A stretch of DNA of 64,000 nt, from positions 930,001-994,000 of the forward strand of contig CM059558.1 of NCBI GenBank assembly GCA_030386875.1, in the 5' to 3' direction. Within the stretch, counting starts at the first letter, position 1, and the number at the start of each line of letters is the position of its first letter. Shown here in pieces: positions 46,272 through 56,346 of the stretch. This DNA is from Morinoia aosen. Taxonomy: Eukaryota > Arthropoda > Malacostraca > Amphipoda > Talitridae. The notes beneath the pieces are model-generated. The model made no database searches, had not been told where the DNA came from, and saw nothing but the letters and a program-made list of their open reading frames with translations. Position numbers and translations under genes: made by a program.

Positions 46272-47989
46272 TTAAGGGTTCTTGATCATATTTGTGATAC
46301 AAAGAAAATTTTAAACACTGGTACTGTTAGGATGTGTACAATTTTCTTAAAATCATACTTGTAAGTTTTTTCCTCATGCAAAATTATGTACGAACCTGAA
46401 TTGATCGCACTTTAATATTTGTGAAAGTCCGCCTTCAAAGTTGACCTAAGAGAAAAATCTTAGCGAGCGGGCAGCTCTTATTCTTCATACACCTGCCGTG
46501 TCGCAACGTACCTTAGATGTTCTCGGTCCATCCTGCCATCACCGCAGTGTATTTAGTACGCACGCAATCACGGATCTTTATTGTTTGTCATCATCATCGT
46601 CATTATCTAACTATATTATCGGCATGGCTCATCCACCGACGTATCAATATTTGATACGAGCGACCATAGTCGTTATGCGCTGCTGCTAAATCTTTGGCCA
46701 GCATGGGCCAGCGTGGAGCTTTGGCGCGGGAGTGACCTGGGCAGCAGAAGGATCTAACGCCAATGGCCTTGTCTATTTTGGTATGTCGACTGGCACTATG
46801 CCATTCTTCGAAGTTGGTCCTCAGGACGCATTTTCAGTGTTCCTTATCCGGAGGGAAAAGATCCCCTAACTTCTGTGTACTTTTCGGGACCTTAGGATTT
46901 TTGTCCATTCAATATAATAAATCACTCTTAGGAGTAATGTGGATAGTTAGCCCCATGTGTGCGTGTTCAACTACTTTCATCGATTTGTTTCCTACTGTCC
47001 TGAATGTATACCGTTTTCTTTTCTATTATCTTCCGATAGGTTTATTTAAGTAGGTGGCAGAAAGCGAGTTTAAGTTTTTTGTAAATTTTCCGTAATAAAT
47101 GTAAACGCTAATTTCATTAATTCTCCTTTCACTACTTCACAATTCTCCGAAAGCTAAATGGGGGAAATCTATTCAGCTTAACGCTCACACCTAACCTAAA
47201 TTGGAAAATTTTGGATAGGATGGATGTAGTTGTTTTTTTCATTTACATCTGGGCGATTTATTTAGGAAAAATATCACATTCCCTTGTTTTTGATGGGTCA
47301 TGTACACTTATAGGATATAACATTAAAAATTTTTATTCAAAAATGAAACCAAATTGCACAATAAATATTTTTCTCTAGTCATTATTTTGACATGGTCTGT
47401 ATAGCCTTCTGGTTTTAATAGAATTGCTTGCATCATACAGAAGATGAAACAAAGTTTGAACATAATGCAATTGATATGTGCATTTTGTGAATATCAGGGG
47501 CATAGACAAATTGAAAGTCCAATGCTGTGAGCAGAGATGTGGCAACACTAGACACTAATAGTCTTAGTGTTCCCAACAGTATCTGCAACTTATTGTTTTT
47601 GGATTTATGCTGTCATTTTGCATTTGTTTTGGTGTACACACCTATGTGTGTAGATGATGTGCGAGTATTTGGGAGTGCAATACTGAATGTAAATCTCTGT
47701 TTGGAGTAGATCAGTGGAGTACCATATTTATTATTTCTTTACATGACACAATTTTCAGTGTCTGCCACCTGAGCATTCACATTATGAGTTTTTGTAAGAG
47801 TTACTCCCAGAGTAAACCTTATCTCACTGATGTTCTTTCTGTCTGCTGAACCATGCTATGACTGTTATGTTGTGTATTTAAAAACCGTCACTCATGGGGA
47901 TAAAACTTGTTTTTATGGGAATAAGCACTCCCATGGGAAATATGATGAGTGCTGTGCTAAAGTAGATAGGCCTTCTTTTATTGAAATAG

Positions 47990-48230
47990 AATACATTTTT
48001 GTTTTGTTATGGATCATTTGTTTTGCGGTTTGCTGCTTTCCACTTCTTCAGTATTCATAACTTTCTGCTTCAAGTTTAATCTGGTTTCATGAACTGCTTT
48101 CTGGACTTCCTGTTTCTATTCACCTTGTGCATAGATTCTCCATTTCCTCAACACTATACTAAATGGTGCTTTCCTCCTTCCTATCTTTAGAACAACTGAG
48201 TTGCGGATAAGTAAGCTTAACCTAAATCTA
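47990..48230 (+). repeat. Dispersed repeat R, copy 2
   Basis: Collinear with 37310-37560 and 55330-55570; lies in intron 1. Family unknown. Confidence 0.5.
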
Positions 48231-48876
48231 ACCAATTTCAAAAACTTTCAAAATACTGTGGTATTGCTCTGGTAAAGATGAGGACTTCCGTGGTATAAGG
48301 AGTTGTGTTGAGTTTTGGTCTTTGTCTTCAGTGTGAAACTTCCTCCCACAAGGTTGAGAAATGGTGTCGTAATTGAGAAAAGATGTCACTCACTGGATTT
48401 CATTCTATTCTAATTGTCTCGTGAATGATCGAAAAATTGGTTTACACTAATTTTCAATTCAAACTTGCTCGATGTCCCTCAGAAATATAGTGAAGTGCAA
48501 AACACATTTTTTAATGCAAATTTTATTGGAATTGCTTGTTTATTCTGAATTGTAACTACTATTTATTCTGAAGAATTTGTTTCTTTCTTAATACTGTCAT
48601 TTAAATTTGCTTGTGTAGGCTAAAATATCAATAAGCTCATTCAATCTCCGAAGCTTTTGAAGTTAAAATATTTAGCTGAAAAAATGATGTGTTCCCTGCT
48701 ATGAGTATTACTAGATTTCGTTTCCTAACCTTCTAGATCATTCCAGTTTTCATGTATTAAATTGTTAACATTGTCAGAATCATGAAATCATTATTGAATT
48801 TTAACACATAAAAAGCTGTTACTAGATTTGTTATCTCAGATGCAATTTTTTTTCAATGAGGTTGTGTCACCTGCAG

Positions 48877-48992
48877 GTGATGGGCCGAGCTCTGGGATAA
48901 AAGAAATTTACATCAAAAGTGAAGTGCCTGACGCTGAGCTGGAGGCCGTTACTGTAAAGGACGAGCCCGTTGACTGGCATCAGGAACCCCAG
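48877..48992 (+). CDS. C2H2 zinc-finger gene, exon 2
   Basis: Acceptor cctgcag and donor gtgctg. Encodes residues 38-76 and brings the frame back to phase 0. It contains two SUMO-consensus sites, IKSE (K51) and VKDE (K65), in an acidic setting (VKDEPVDW). If intron 2 is retained, translation stops within 14 codons (TAA at 49033). Confidence 0.8.
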
Positions 48993-48997
48993 GTGCT

Positions 48998-49176
48998 GCA
49001 ATTGGTTGCTTACTCTTCTATTGAGGTCTTCTAATTGGTTGCCCTCTCTTTTCTTGAGTACTTCCTGTGGATTGCTTACTCTCCTCGTGAATGGTTCCAA
49101 TTGGCTACTTTCCCTCCTCATGAATGCTTCCAATTGATTACCCACTTTTTTCTCGAATGCTTCCGTTTGATTTCAG
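48998..49176. repeat. 33-bp minisatellite in intron 2
   Basis: Five full units starting at 48998, 49031, 49064, 49097 and 49130, and a partial sixth at 49163, with an exact 33-bp period. The consensus start is ccaattggttgc. It begins five bases inside the intron. Because 33 is divisible by three, the minus strand reads as an open 11-residue repeat, but that frame has no other support. Confidence 0.9.
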
Positions 49177-49375
49177 TATAGTATTTATCATTCCACAGAA
49201 AATTTGAATTTAATTCATCTGTAGTATGTTTTTACCTGTTCTTGGCCACTATTTTGTCATTTATATCATTATTACTGCTCTCACATCATATTGTTTTGCG
49301 CATTTCTGACATAATTGATAAAATTTGTCATTCAGCGGATTTAAGTCTATTTCAATTGCTTTATGAATCATTTAA

Positions 49376-50536
49376 GGAGACCATCTGAGTAAAAAAAAAG
49401 ACCGTTATTTGAGGATGGATTTCTCTGTAATTGTCACAGTAGGTGTGAAATGATGCCAAGATCATTTGTTGCTTGGACAAAATTTTTGTATCTGCGCTGT
49501 TTTTTTTTCAAAAAATACGATAAAATAGGGTTTTTTGACAATTTATCTTCTACAATTTTGAAGTGACAGAACCAGTATTTCGTTCTTAGATTGCTAATAT
49601 GTCTATATAACCATACGCAATAGGGCATTTCGATAACTTCTTTTTGTGGATTTTAGGAAATTTTTTTAAAAAAATGTGACCTTTTTTCATTTTTTTTTTC
49701 ATGTCGAGTAATTTTCAAAATAATAGATATATCAAAAAATGCTATTGCGTATGGATACACCTTGCTAAGCCTTATCGAATGGTGTATAAACCATTCTTTT
49801 AGCTCTAAAATTGTGGAAGAAGATACATTTGAGAAACGAATTATCAAGTTTCCAGAAAATCGTGTTTTTTCACAAAAAAATTTTTCTTTTTATCTTTTGA
49901 ACTTCAGGATTTTCTACAATAAACTCTTGAGCTTTTGTAATTTTTTTAAGTCCTTTTGATTGATATAATTTACATTGCTGTAGCTCTGGAGCTCTGGGAA
50001 AAATTCTACATCAAGAGAAAATATGTGTAATTCTTCACAACAACCACTTTTTTGAAAAAAAAAAATTTTCAATCAAAATACTTTTTTTCAAGTCAACTCC
50101 CCTGTTTTATAGCTCTTTTCAAGCCCTTTGGATTGGTGTGCTCGCCATAGCCGTAGCTATGATACTGCAGCTGTCATCGAGCTATGAAAGAAAGCTGCCG
50201 TATCATGGCTACGGCAGAACAGCTAAATTCTTATATTATCAAAAATTTTTACTCAGCGTAAGAATGTTATGTTTGAATAATGAAAGCACTTTGAGTAGCC
50301 CATGAACGAACTCTATTGCCATCGCCGCAAAGAAACACACTCAATTGACCCCCAATAATGAGGGGGGGAAGAGGTCAAGGTCATGCCACCCCCATCGCTT
50401 TCCCCCCCTCTGGTGGGCGTACCATTCGGAGTAGGCGTAAACGGAAAATACCAATGGAAGTGCAAGAAAATCCTCTATAAGATGCATATAAAAAGAGAAA
50501 ATCAACACTTATCCTGATTTCTACCCAGACGGTCTC
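49376..50536. mobile_element. TTAA-type element, copy e, in intron 2
   Basis: TTAA at 49372-49375 and left end ggagaccatctgagta; right end tacccagacggtctc. The right TTAA is no longer present. About 1.16 kb. It has the same block structure as copies c and d, including aagcccttttgattgatata. It carries a hairpin at about 50147-50215. Confidence 0.75.
50147..50215. repeat. Hairpin inside TTAA-type copy e
   Basis: gccgtagctatgatac is followed after about 35 bases by gtatcatggctacggc, its near-perfect reverse complement. Confidence 0.7.
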
Positions 50537-51531
50537 AAAACATCTAGATTAGCTTTATTTATTGCTAAACCGTTTCATTAGCTGCTGAGCGATGTTTCAC
50601 TCTGGTCCCAGAAAATAGTCTCACTGCACACTCTATTGTTCTTGAGTTTCAATTCTGTAGAATTGAGATTTATTGTTTATTTGATTGCTTATTGGTGGTC
50701 AGTGTAATACATCTTATTTTCAAAAATTGCTGTGCCTGTCGTAGAGTGATTGTATCTTTGACTGCTGGTATTGTATTGGTCATGTTTTGTAATTCTCTAT
50801 GTGGTCCACTTTATTCCCATTTCCATAACCACAGCTAGTGTTGAGTAAGTTATGGTCCCTTGATTACTAGTATTGAAGCTATTTTCAGCATGCTTCTTGT
50901 ATCCTCAGTGTCGTGGAGCCCTTTCTTAGTTGCGTTGTGCCAGATTTATGTTTTTCATGTGTGTTTTTTGCTTTGTGTTTGAGACTTAGGAATGAATGCT
51001 TTTTTTTTTGCTAGTGTTAGAAATCACTTCAGCCACTCTATTATTCAGAGACAATATGTCCAATACAATTGAAGTTTCTTATAAATTTAAAAAGAACAAT
51101 CAAGTTAGTTTTGTGTTATAAAGAGAAAAACGTTAACAGTAAAATTTTATGCCGGAATCATAATCCAGAATAGTGTGGTCATGACAGATGCTATTGCATG
51201 TAGAAGATTTTGCATGAATACTTCGTTAAATATTTGTTCTGTTTTGAAGCATTACCGGCTTTGAAGAGAGAATGCGCATTTCAAATGTCTCTTGCGCCAT
51301 CATTATTTTTTGGTTCCTGTATTGTTTTTAAGAAATTTTCCTTGTATTTTTTTTTACAGTTGGGCGCATTTGCTTAAGGGTGAAATAAGAATGGATGCAC
51401 AAGTGCACAACTTAGTCTCTAAAGTACATGGTTACCAAGTCCATAGGTACTTTTAATTGAAATTTGCGTATGATACATTTTTTTCCTGAAAATCTTGGCC
51501 AGTAATAATCGGGAAAAGTTCTTCCTCGCAG

Positions 51532-53277
51532 GCCAGTTCAAGTTCAGGCTCTCATGCAGTTACTTTCAAGAGAGAAGTAGACGATGATTGCACTGAGGCA
51601 CGTTCAGGGCACGCAGAAGCCGAGGACAAGGTGAGGGAAGGCAGCTCTGGTGCGTGCAACATAAGTGCTGTTCATCAGGGACCAGCTGGAGCATCTCAAG
51701 GACGCGCTGACTCTCTACCATCAGATGTGTCGCGTAGCGGCAGTGGTGTTGAGGCCGCACTTCCTGACAGACTCATGTCACGGCCCTTACTGTGTGAACA
51801 TTGTGATTACTCCACTGGTAGGAGGGACATTATGGAGCTGCACCTCCGTGTCAGGCACAAATTGGGATATTACTGCGATTGTGGGTTGTGTGATTACTCC
51901 ACTATGTACATAAGTATTTTGAAGCGGCACGTAGTAGAGCAGCATGATGAGAGCCGTTACGAAGGTCTATCTGGGAGTTGCCAATATCCAGGTGTGAGAA
52001 TGACGGGGAAACAGCGACGTAATAAACATGGTCAGGAAGTGCTTAGATGTGATTTCTGTAACTCTCGTTTTGTCGTCCAGTCCAGTTCTGATTCCCCTAA
52101 AAAAGGTGCATTGAACAATAGTATGGTATACAAGTGTGAAGTGTGCAAATATTCTTCAGCAAATGAAGGAGACATGAAGCATTGTTTGCCTGTTACACGC
52201 AAAATAGCACCTCAAATAAGCACTCATGTTCAAAGTCGACTTTACAGGCGTAACTTGAGTGACTCAGCTCGTAGAAACGAACATGAACCATACCAAGCCA
52301 GCAAAGATAGGAAGGGACTACTGTTAGAGTGTGAGTTCTGTGACTATTCCTCTGCTCGAAAGAGGAATGTTGAACTGCACCTAGCTAGCAAACATGGTGA
52401 AGGACAGCTGTTCAAGTGTGAATTATGTGACTATTCCTCTGCGCAAAAGAAGAGTGTCAAATTACACCTAGCGAGCAAACATGGTGAAGGTCAGCTGTTC
52501 AAGTGCGGATTATGTGAATATTCCTCTGCTCATAAATATAGTGTCAAACTGCACTTAGCTAACAAACATGGCAAAGGACAGCTGTTCAAGTGTAAATTAT
52601 GTGACTATTCCTCTGCGCGAAAGAATAGGGTCAAATTACACCTAGCGAGCAAACATGGTGAAGGACAGCTGTTCAAGTGTGAGTTATGTGACTATTCTTC
52701 TCCTCGAAAGAGTCATGTTAAACTGCACTTAGCTAGAAAACATGGCAAAGGTCAGCTGTTCAAGTGTGAATTATGTGACTATTCCTCTGCTCAAAAGAAT
52801 AGTGTCAAATTCCACCTAGCGAGCAAACATGGTGAAGGACAGCTGTTCAAGTGTGAGTTATGTGACTATTCCTCTGCGCAAAAGAATAGGGTCAAATTAC
52901 ACCTAGCGAGCAAACATGGTGAAGGACAGCTGTTCAAGTGTGAGTTATGTGACTATTTTTCTCCTCGAAAAAGTCATGTTAAACTGCACTTAGCTATTAA
53001 ACATGGCAAAGGTCAGCTGTTCAAGTGTGAATTATGTGACTATTCCTCTGCTCAAAAGAAAAGTGTCAAATTCCACCTAGCGAGAAAACATGGTGAAGGA
53101 CAGCTGTTTGAGTGTGAGTTATGTGACTATTCCTCTGCGCAAAAGAAAAATGTCAAATTCCACCTAGCGAGCAAACATGGTGAAGGACAGCTGTTCAAGT
53201 GCGAATTATGTGAATATTCCTCTGCTCACAAGGGTAATCTTAAACGTCACCTGTCCTGCAAACATGGTGAAGGTTAG
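51532..53277 (+). CDS. C2H2 zinc-finger gene, exon 3: finger array
   Basis: Last exon, phase 0, encoding residues 77-657; stop TAG at 53275-53277. It opens with SUMO-consensus FKRE (K89) and a Ser/Gly/Ala-rich linker. Two or three isolated fingers follow (CEHCDYS from about residue 164, CGLCDYS, and a decayed CDFC...CEVCKYS region). Then come eleven tandem fingers from about residue 343 to the end, each C-x2-C-x12-H-x4-H with the linker GEGQLFK and a 29-residue (87-bp) period starting at 52330. Fingers of the CDYSS type bind DNA in proteins such as ZFY and REST. The product is presumably a nuclear DNA-binding regulator. The target is unknown. No KRAB, ZAD or BTB domain is seen. Confidence 0.9.
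   Translation, partial: ASSSSGSHAVTFKREVDDDCTEARSGHAEAEDKVREGSSGACNISAVHQGPAGASQGRADSLPSDVSRSGSGVEAALPDRLMSRPLLCEHCDYSTGRRDIMELHLRVRHKLGYYCDCGLCDYSTMYISILKRHVVEQHDESRYEGLSGSCQYPGVRMTGKQRRNKHGQEVLRCDFCNSRFVVQSSSDSPKKGALNNSMVYKCEVCKYSSANEGDMKHCLPVTRKIAPQISTHVQSRLYRRNLSDSARRNEHEPYQASKDRKGLLLECEFCDYSSARKRNVELHLASKHGEGQLFKCELCDYSSAQKKSVKLHLASKHGEGQLFKCGLCEYSSAHKYSVKLHLANKHGKGQLFKCKLCDYSSARKNRVKLHLASKHGEGQLFKCELCDYSSPRKSHVKLHLARKHGKGQLFKCELCDYSSAQKNSVKFHLASKHGEGQLFKCELCDYSSAQKNRVKLHLASKHGEGQLFKCELCDYFSPRKSHVKLHLAIKHGKGQLFKCELCDYSSAQKKSVKFHLARKHGEGQLFECELCDYSSAQKKNVKFHLASKHGEGQLFKCELCEYSSAHKGNLKRHLSCKHGEG
52591..53112 (+). repeat. Three-finger (261-bp) tandem duplication within the array
   Basis: Fingers 4-5-6 (52591-52851) and 7-8-9 (52852-53112) match nearly base for base, in the same order (KNRVKL, then SPRKSHVKL, then VKFHLA types). 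Differences fall mainly at a few codons. This is the most recent expansion step of the array. Confidence 0.85.
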
Positions 53278-53436
53278 GTGTTCAAGAGTGAATTTTATGA
53301 ATATTCCCCTGCTCTCAAGGGTAATCTTGAACGTCTCCTAGCCAGCAAACATGGTGAAGGCCAGCTGTTCAAGAAAGAATTATGTAACTATTCTTCTGCT
53401 CGTAATGTTAGAGATCAAAAACACCTAGCTATATAA
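53278..53436 (+). pseudogene. Two dead fingers beyond the stop codon
   Basis: The frame after TAG 53275-53277 continues for 53 codons to TAA at 53434-53436 and still aligns with two finger units (KHGEGQLFK is preserved). The zinc ligands are mostly gone: the first unit reads SEFYEYS with its Cys pair lost, the second KELCNYS with one Cys left. An older, longer array was shortened by the stop, and the tail then decayed. Confidence 0.85.
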
Positions 53437-54275
53437 CATTGTTGCACTAATGCGATTCTTTTATAAATGTGAAATGCAGATTTATGAGCTATTCAAATGT
53501 TCAATCACTACATCACATTGCACATTTTTCAAATATTGTAACTCTTCCGTGTGATCAAAGATCTTACGGGCTTCTCCATCTGCAGAATGTAACTTATGTG
53601 TTCATGGGAATTGGTGCTCACGAGGTGAATAAGTGAGGTTCTGAATTAAAGGTTAAGGAGGTCATGTTCTTTTGAAAAAAAAATGTTTTTAGTTTTGTTA
53701 AGGACTACCTTTCATTGGTTTACTGCAGTCCTCTTTTTCATTATTCCTTGCGCTTTCAACTTTACCTTGTTTCAAAAATTTCTATGAACAGTGCTGTTTC
53801 TATGAACCATGCGCACAAACCCTACATTCCCATAAGTCATTAATGAATGATTTTTTCTTCCTTTCTCTTTTGAAACCACTTTTCATAATCAAACAGGTCT
53901 AAAGTATCACCTAATGTAATGTAACGCCTCGGTTGCGTTGTTGTCGGCACAATTTTATTGGCTTCCGAACACTGCTTTCTGTGTTTTGCGTACTATTCTG
54001 CGCAATTTTTAGTAATCTATAATGTGTCTTTTTCTACTGATATTAGAACTGGCTTTCAGTCGATGAGTGGCTTTTTAGAATGACGCACTAAAATCAGCTG
54101 TTCACATTCATTTCGTAGTGTTTCTTTTTGCATCCTTGCGACATTTTTCAGACTTAAACTGGAAATTTTTTTTCTTCGTTTATATTCCAGGATAAACGGT
54201 CACAATCTCGAATTGTTTCGTGTTCTTTGTTTGTGTTTGTAAGAAAATGTACATAGCTGGTAACCTACTCTAATG
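53437..54275 (+). other. 3' flank of the zinc-finger gene
   Basis: Presumed 3' UTR and downstream DNA. No canonical polyadenylation signal can be assigned with confidence. A degenerate copy of repeat R may lie at about 53690-53860. Confidence 0.4.
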
Positions 54276-54283
54276 TTTTATAT

Positions 54284-55188
54284 CAGTGGTTCCTAAACTG
54301 GGGTCACCGTACCCTTGGAATCCCTGAGAAGGTCCTAGGGGGTCCGCGACACAATGGAAAAAATTACCTTCAGACAAATTTTTATATCTGCCATAATATT
54401 TCATTTAGGTTTGTAGGCTCACCCTTTGCTTCTGGCTTTATTGGAGCTCTGTGTTTTCTTTTGTGGTGTGTGTTATGTTCCCCGGAATGTGTGTGGTGGG
54501 TTTTTCCAGAATGTGTGTGGTTCAATGAGAAAAACTCGTTAAACTATCAAATGATGGGGGTATGAATGTAAAGTTCTCTGCCCTTCCATTGACAGAGTTC
54601 TGGATCTTCTCAAAAACTGAATATCATGCTGTGGGTGAGAAAACTCTGAAATACATTTTACCATTCGCTATGACCTACTTTTGTGAAAAAGGATTTTCCA
54701 CATTGACAATAGCGAAAACCAAGCCCAGAGCACGCCTACAGTTGAACAACGACATGCGCTTGGCACTCACTAACATCAAGCACCGCAGTGAACAGATGTG
54801 TAGGAGCCATCAAGCCTATCCATCCCACTAAACAAGACATGTTTGATAGCTTTTGTGTTTAATTCTGCACTTTTTTATGAAGGTATTTTGTATTTTTTGG
54901 TTATCTGTGTTGACTGTACATATTGTAATGAGTGTTATCATCTATCTACTGGGGCTATTTCTACCAATTTTCTTTTGAATTTAATTTAAAACAATAAACA
55001 ATTTTGAAAATATTTTAGAAGCAGATTTTTATACTTTGTATATAAATATGCAAATGGTACATTTACTGCAAACTAATCATGCAATTGATGTCTTGATATG
55101 GCAATAATAACTTTTGATTTGCTGGGGCTCCTCGGATGGGGCTTAAATATCTGAGGGTCCTTTGCATGGTAAAGTTTGTGAATCTCTG
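54284..55188 (+). mobile_element. hAT transposon, internally deleted, 905 bp
   Basis: Ends cagtggttcctaaact and, from the right, cagagattcacaaactt form imperfect terminal inverted repeats of hAT type. The 8-bp flanks ttttatat (54276-54283) and ttttatgt (55189-55196) agree at seven of eight bases. Only the C-terminal end of a transposase remains inside. Confidence 0.88.
54562..54831 (+). pseudogene. hAT transposase C-terminal end, ZBED5/FAM200-like
   Basis: Encodes LPFAMTYFCEKGFSTLTIAK, TKPRARLQLNNDMRLAL and SNIKHR-like sequence (here TNIKHR), the conserved hAT dimerisation end as in ZBED5/FAM200-type proteins derived from Charlie-like hAT elements. The catalytic core and zinc finger are absent. 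The ATG at 54562 is not a native start. Confidence 0.8.
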
Positions 55189-55329
55189 TTTTATGTCATA
55201 GAAACAGTGTTCGTACGGATTTTAATCCCGAATCCGACTATGGAAATTAATGGGCAGAAAATGTGAGGTTTCTGAGCCGTGATTTAGGTGAGTCTTCTTT
55301 ATGTCGAATTGAAATGTGTTTAAAGACCA

Positions 55330-55570
55330 ATTTTTCGGTTTACTGGAGTTTGATTTTTCTCACCTCCGACTTCCTTTTTCCACTTTTATCTCGTATCAAC
55401 CTTACCTCTTAACTTACTGTTTCTATGTGCTTGGGGTCCTGGTTACGAACACTCCTTGTGCATAGAATCTGTGTCCCCTCAACTCCATCCTAAATGGTGC
55501 CTTCATTCATATTCTTATTGGACGCCTATGTTGCGGATAGGGAGGGAGGCTGAACAAACTTATCTCAAAT
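55330..55570 (+). repeat. Dispersed repeat R, copy 3
   Basis: Shares ccttgtgcatagaatctgt, cctcaactccat and taaatggtgcctt with the copies in intron 1 and at 37.3 kb. Confidence 0.55.
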
Positions 55571-56125
55571 TTCGAAATTTTCGAATAAAACTAGGATTTT
55601 TTCTTTAAATTTTTTTGGTAAAATGATTGCATTTGTATGAACTTCATCACGAATTCTTTTATAGGATGCCAATTTGATTGCATTTCTGCGTGCACCTTCT
55701 ATTAGACATGCGTGTTACGCTGCGGGTTTTTTTGGCAACAATTTCTAACTTTTTGATAATCGGTTAAGACGGTATTTGGATTTGTTCGGTCAAGTGTTTC
55801 AAGTATTTTTGTTTTTCCAAACATAAAGCAAACATTTCTTTCAAACTTTCTTTCTTTTTCACATTTTTTGGTTGATTTGAACTTTTGTCGTAGGTATTAG
55901 AATACCTTTTATTTTACTACGGCTAAGTAGACATCAATAATTTTATATTGAGGAGTTCTCTAAAATCCAAAACATTACCTTTTATGCTCTCAATAAACTT
56001 TCATTTTTGTACAGAGTTCTTTTTAATTGTGAAATGTTTGTGTTAGCCTTGTGCGACGGCCGCCCTTCCTCATGTCTGGCTACTGGGAATCGTTTGTGCC
56101 AGCCTTATTTTGGTAAAAATTTTAA

Positions 56126-56346
56126 CCCTTTAACGTCCAAATTTTTGTACTCGTATTACCGTTAACACAACCACCGTCACTAAACTGGCGCTGGCATCAG
56201 GCAGTCACCGATACCAGGATGGGAAAGGAACTGCCACCCGGCAGAGAACTTCAAAGAACACATTAGGGAACTAATTGAACAAGAAATACAATATATTGAG
56301 GGTATTTTTGAAAGAGGACACTGGTGTCCTCTGGGGCGTTAAAGGG
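56126..56346. mobile_element. piggyBac-like MITE, 221 bp, second subfamily
   Basis: Inverted ends ccctttaacgtcc and, from the right, ccctttaacgcccc. TTAA on the left (56122-56125), eroded on the right. Includes a perfect 18-bp palindrome gaggacac-tg-gtgtcctc near its right end. Confidence 0.75.

Larger units (their letters stand above)
45773..48876 (+). other. Intron 1 of the zinc-finger gene
   Basis: About 3.1 kb with donor gtgaga and acceptor ...tcacctgcag. It contains a piggyBac-like MITE (46052-46271) and repeat R copy 2 (47990-48230). Open frames at 46498-47053 and 47527-48060 lack recognisable domains and are most likely intronic chance frames. Confidence 0.65.
48993..51531 (+). other. 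Intron 2 of the zinc-finger gene
   Basis: About 2.5 kb, from donor gtgctg to acceptor ttcttcctcgcag. It contains the 33-bp minisatellite, a TTAA-type element (49376-50536) and about 1 kb of unique AT-rich DNA (50540-51531). Confidence 0.7.

Noticed and set aside
46498-47053. Possible coding region in intron 1 (frames 46498-46689 and 46763-47053)
   Set aside because: Slightly GC-richer than its surroundings but with no motif, no splice-compatible partner and no relation to the zinc-finger frame.
48867-49145. Minus-strand open frame with an 11-residue repeat (NQLEAFMRRES type)
   Set aside because: Explained by the 33-bp minisatellite in intron 2, whose period is a multiple of three, and by overlap with exon 2 of the opposite strand.
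51631-51633. GTG at 51631 as the start of the zinc-finger protein
   Set aside because: The frame is open upstream to a good acceptor at 51531, and exons 1 and 2 join in exact phase from a true ATG.
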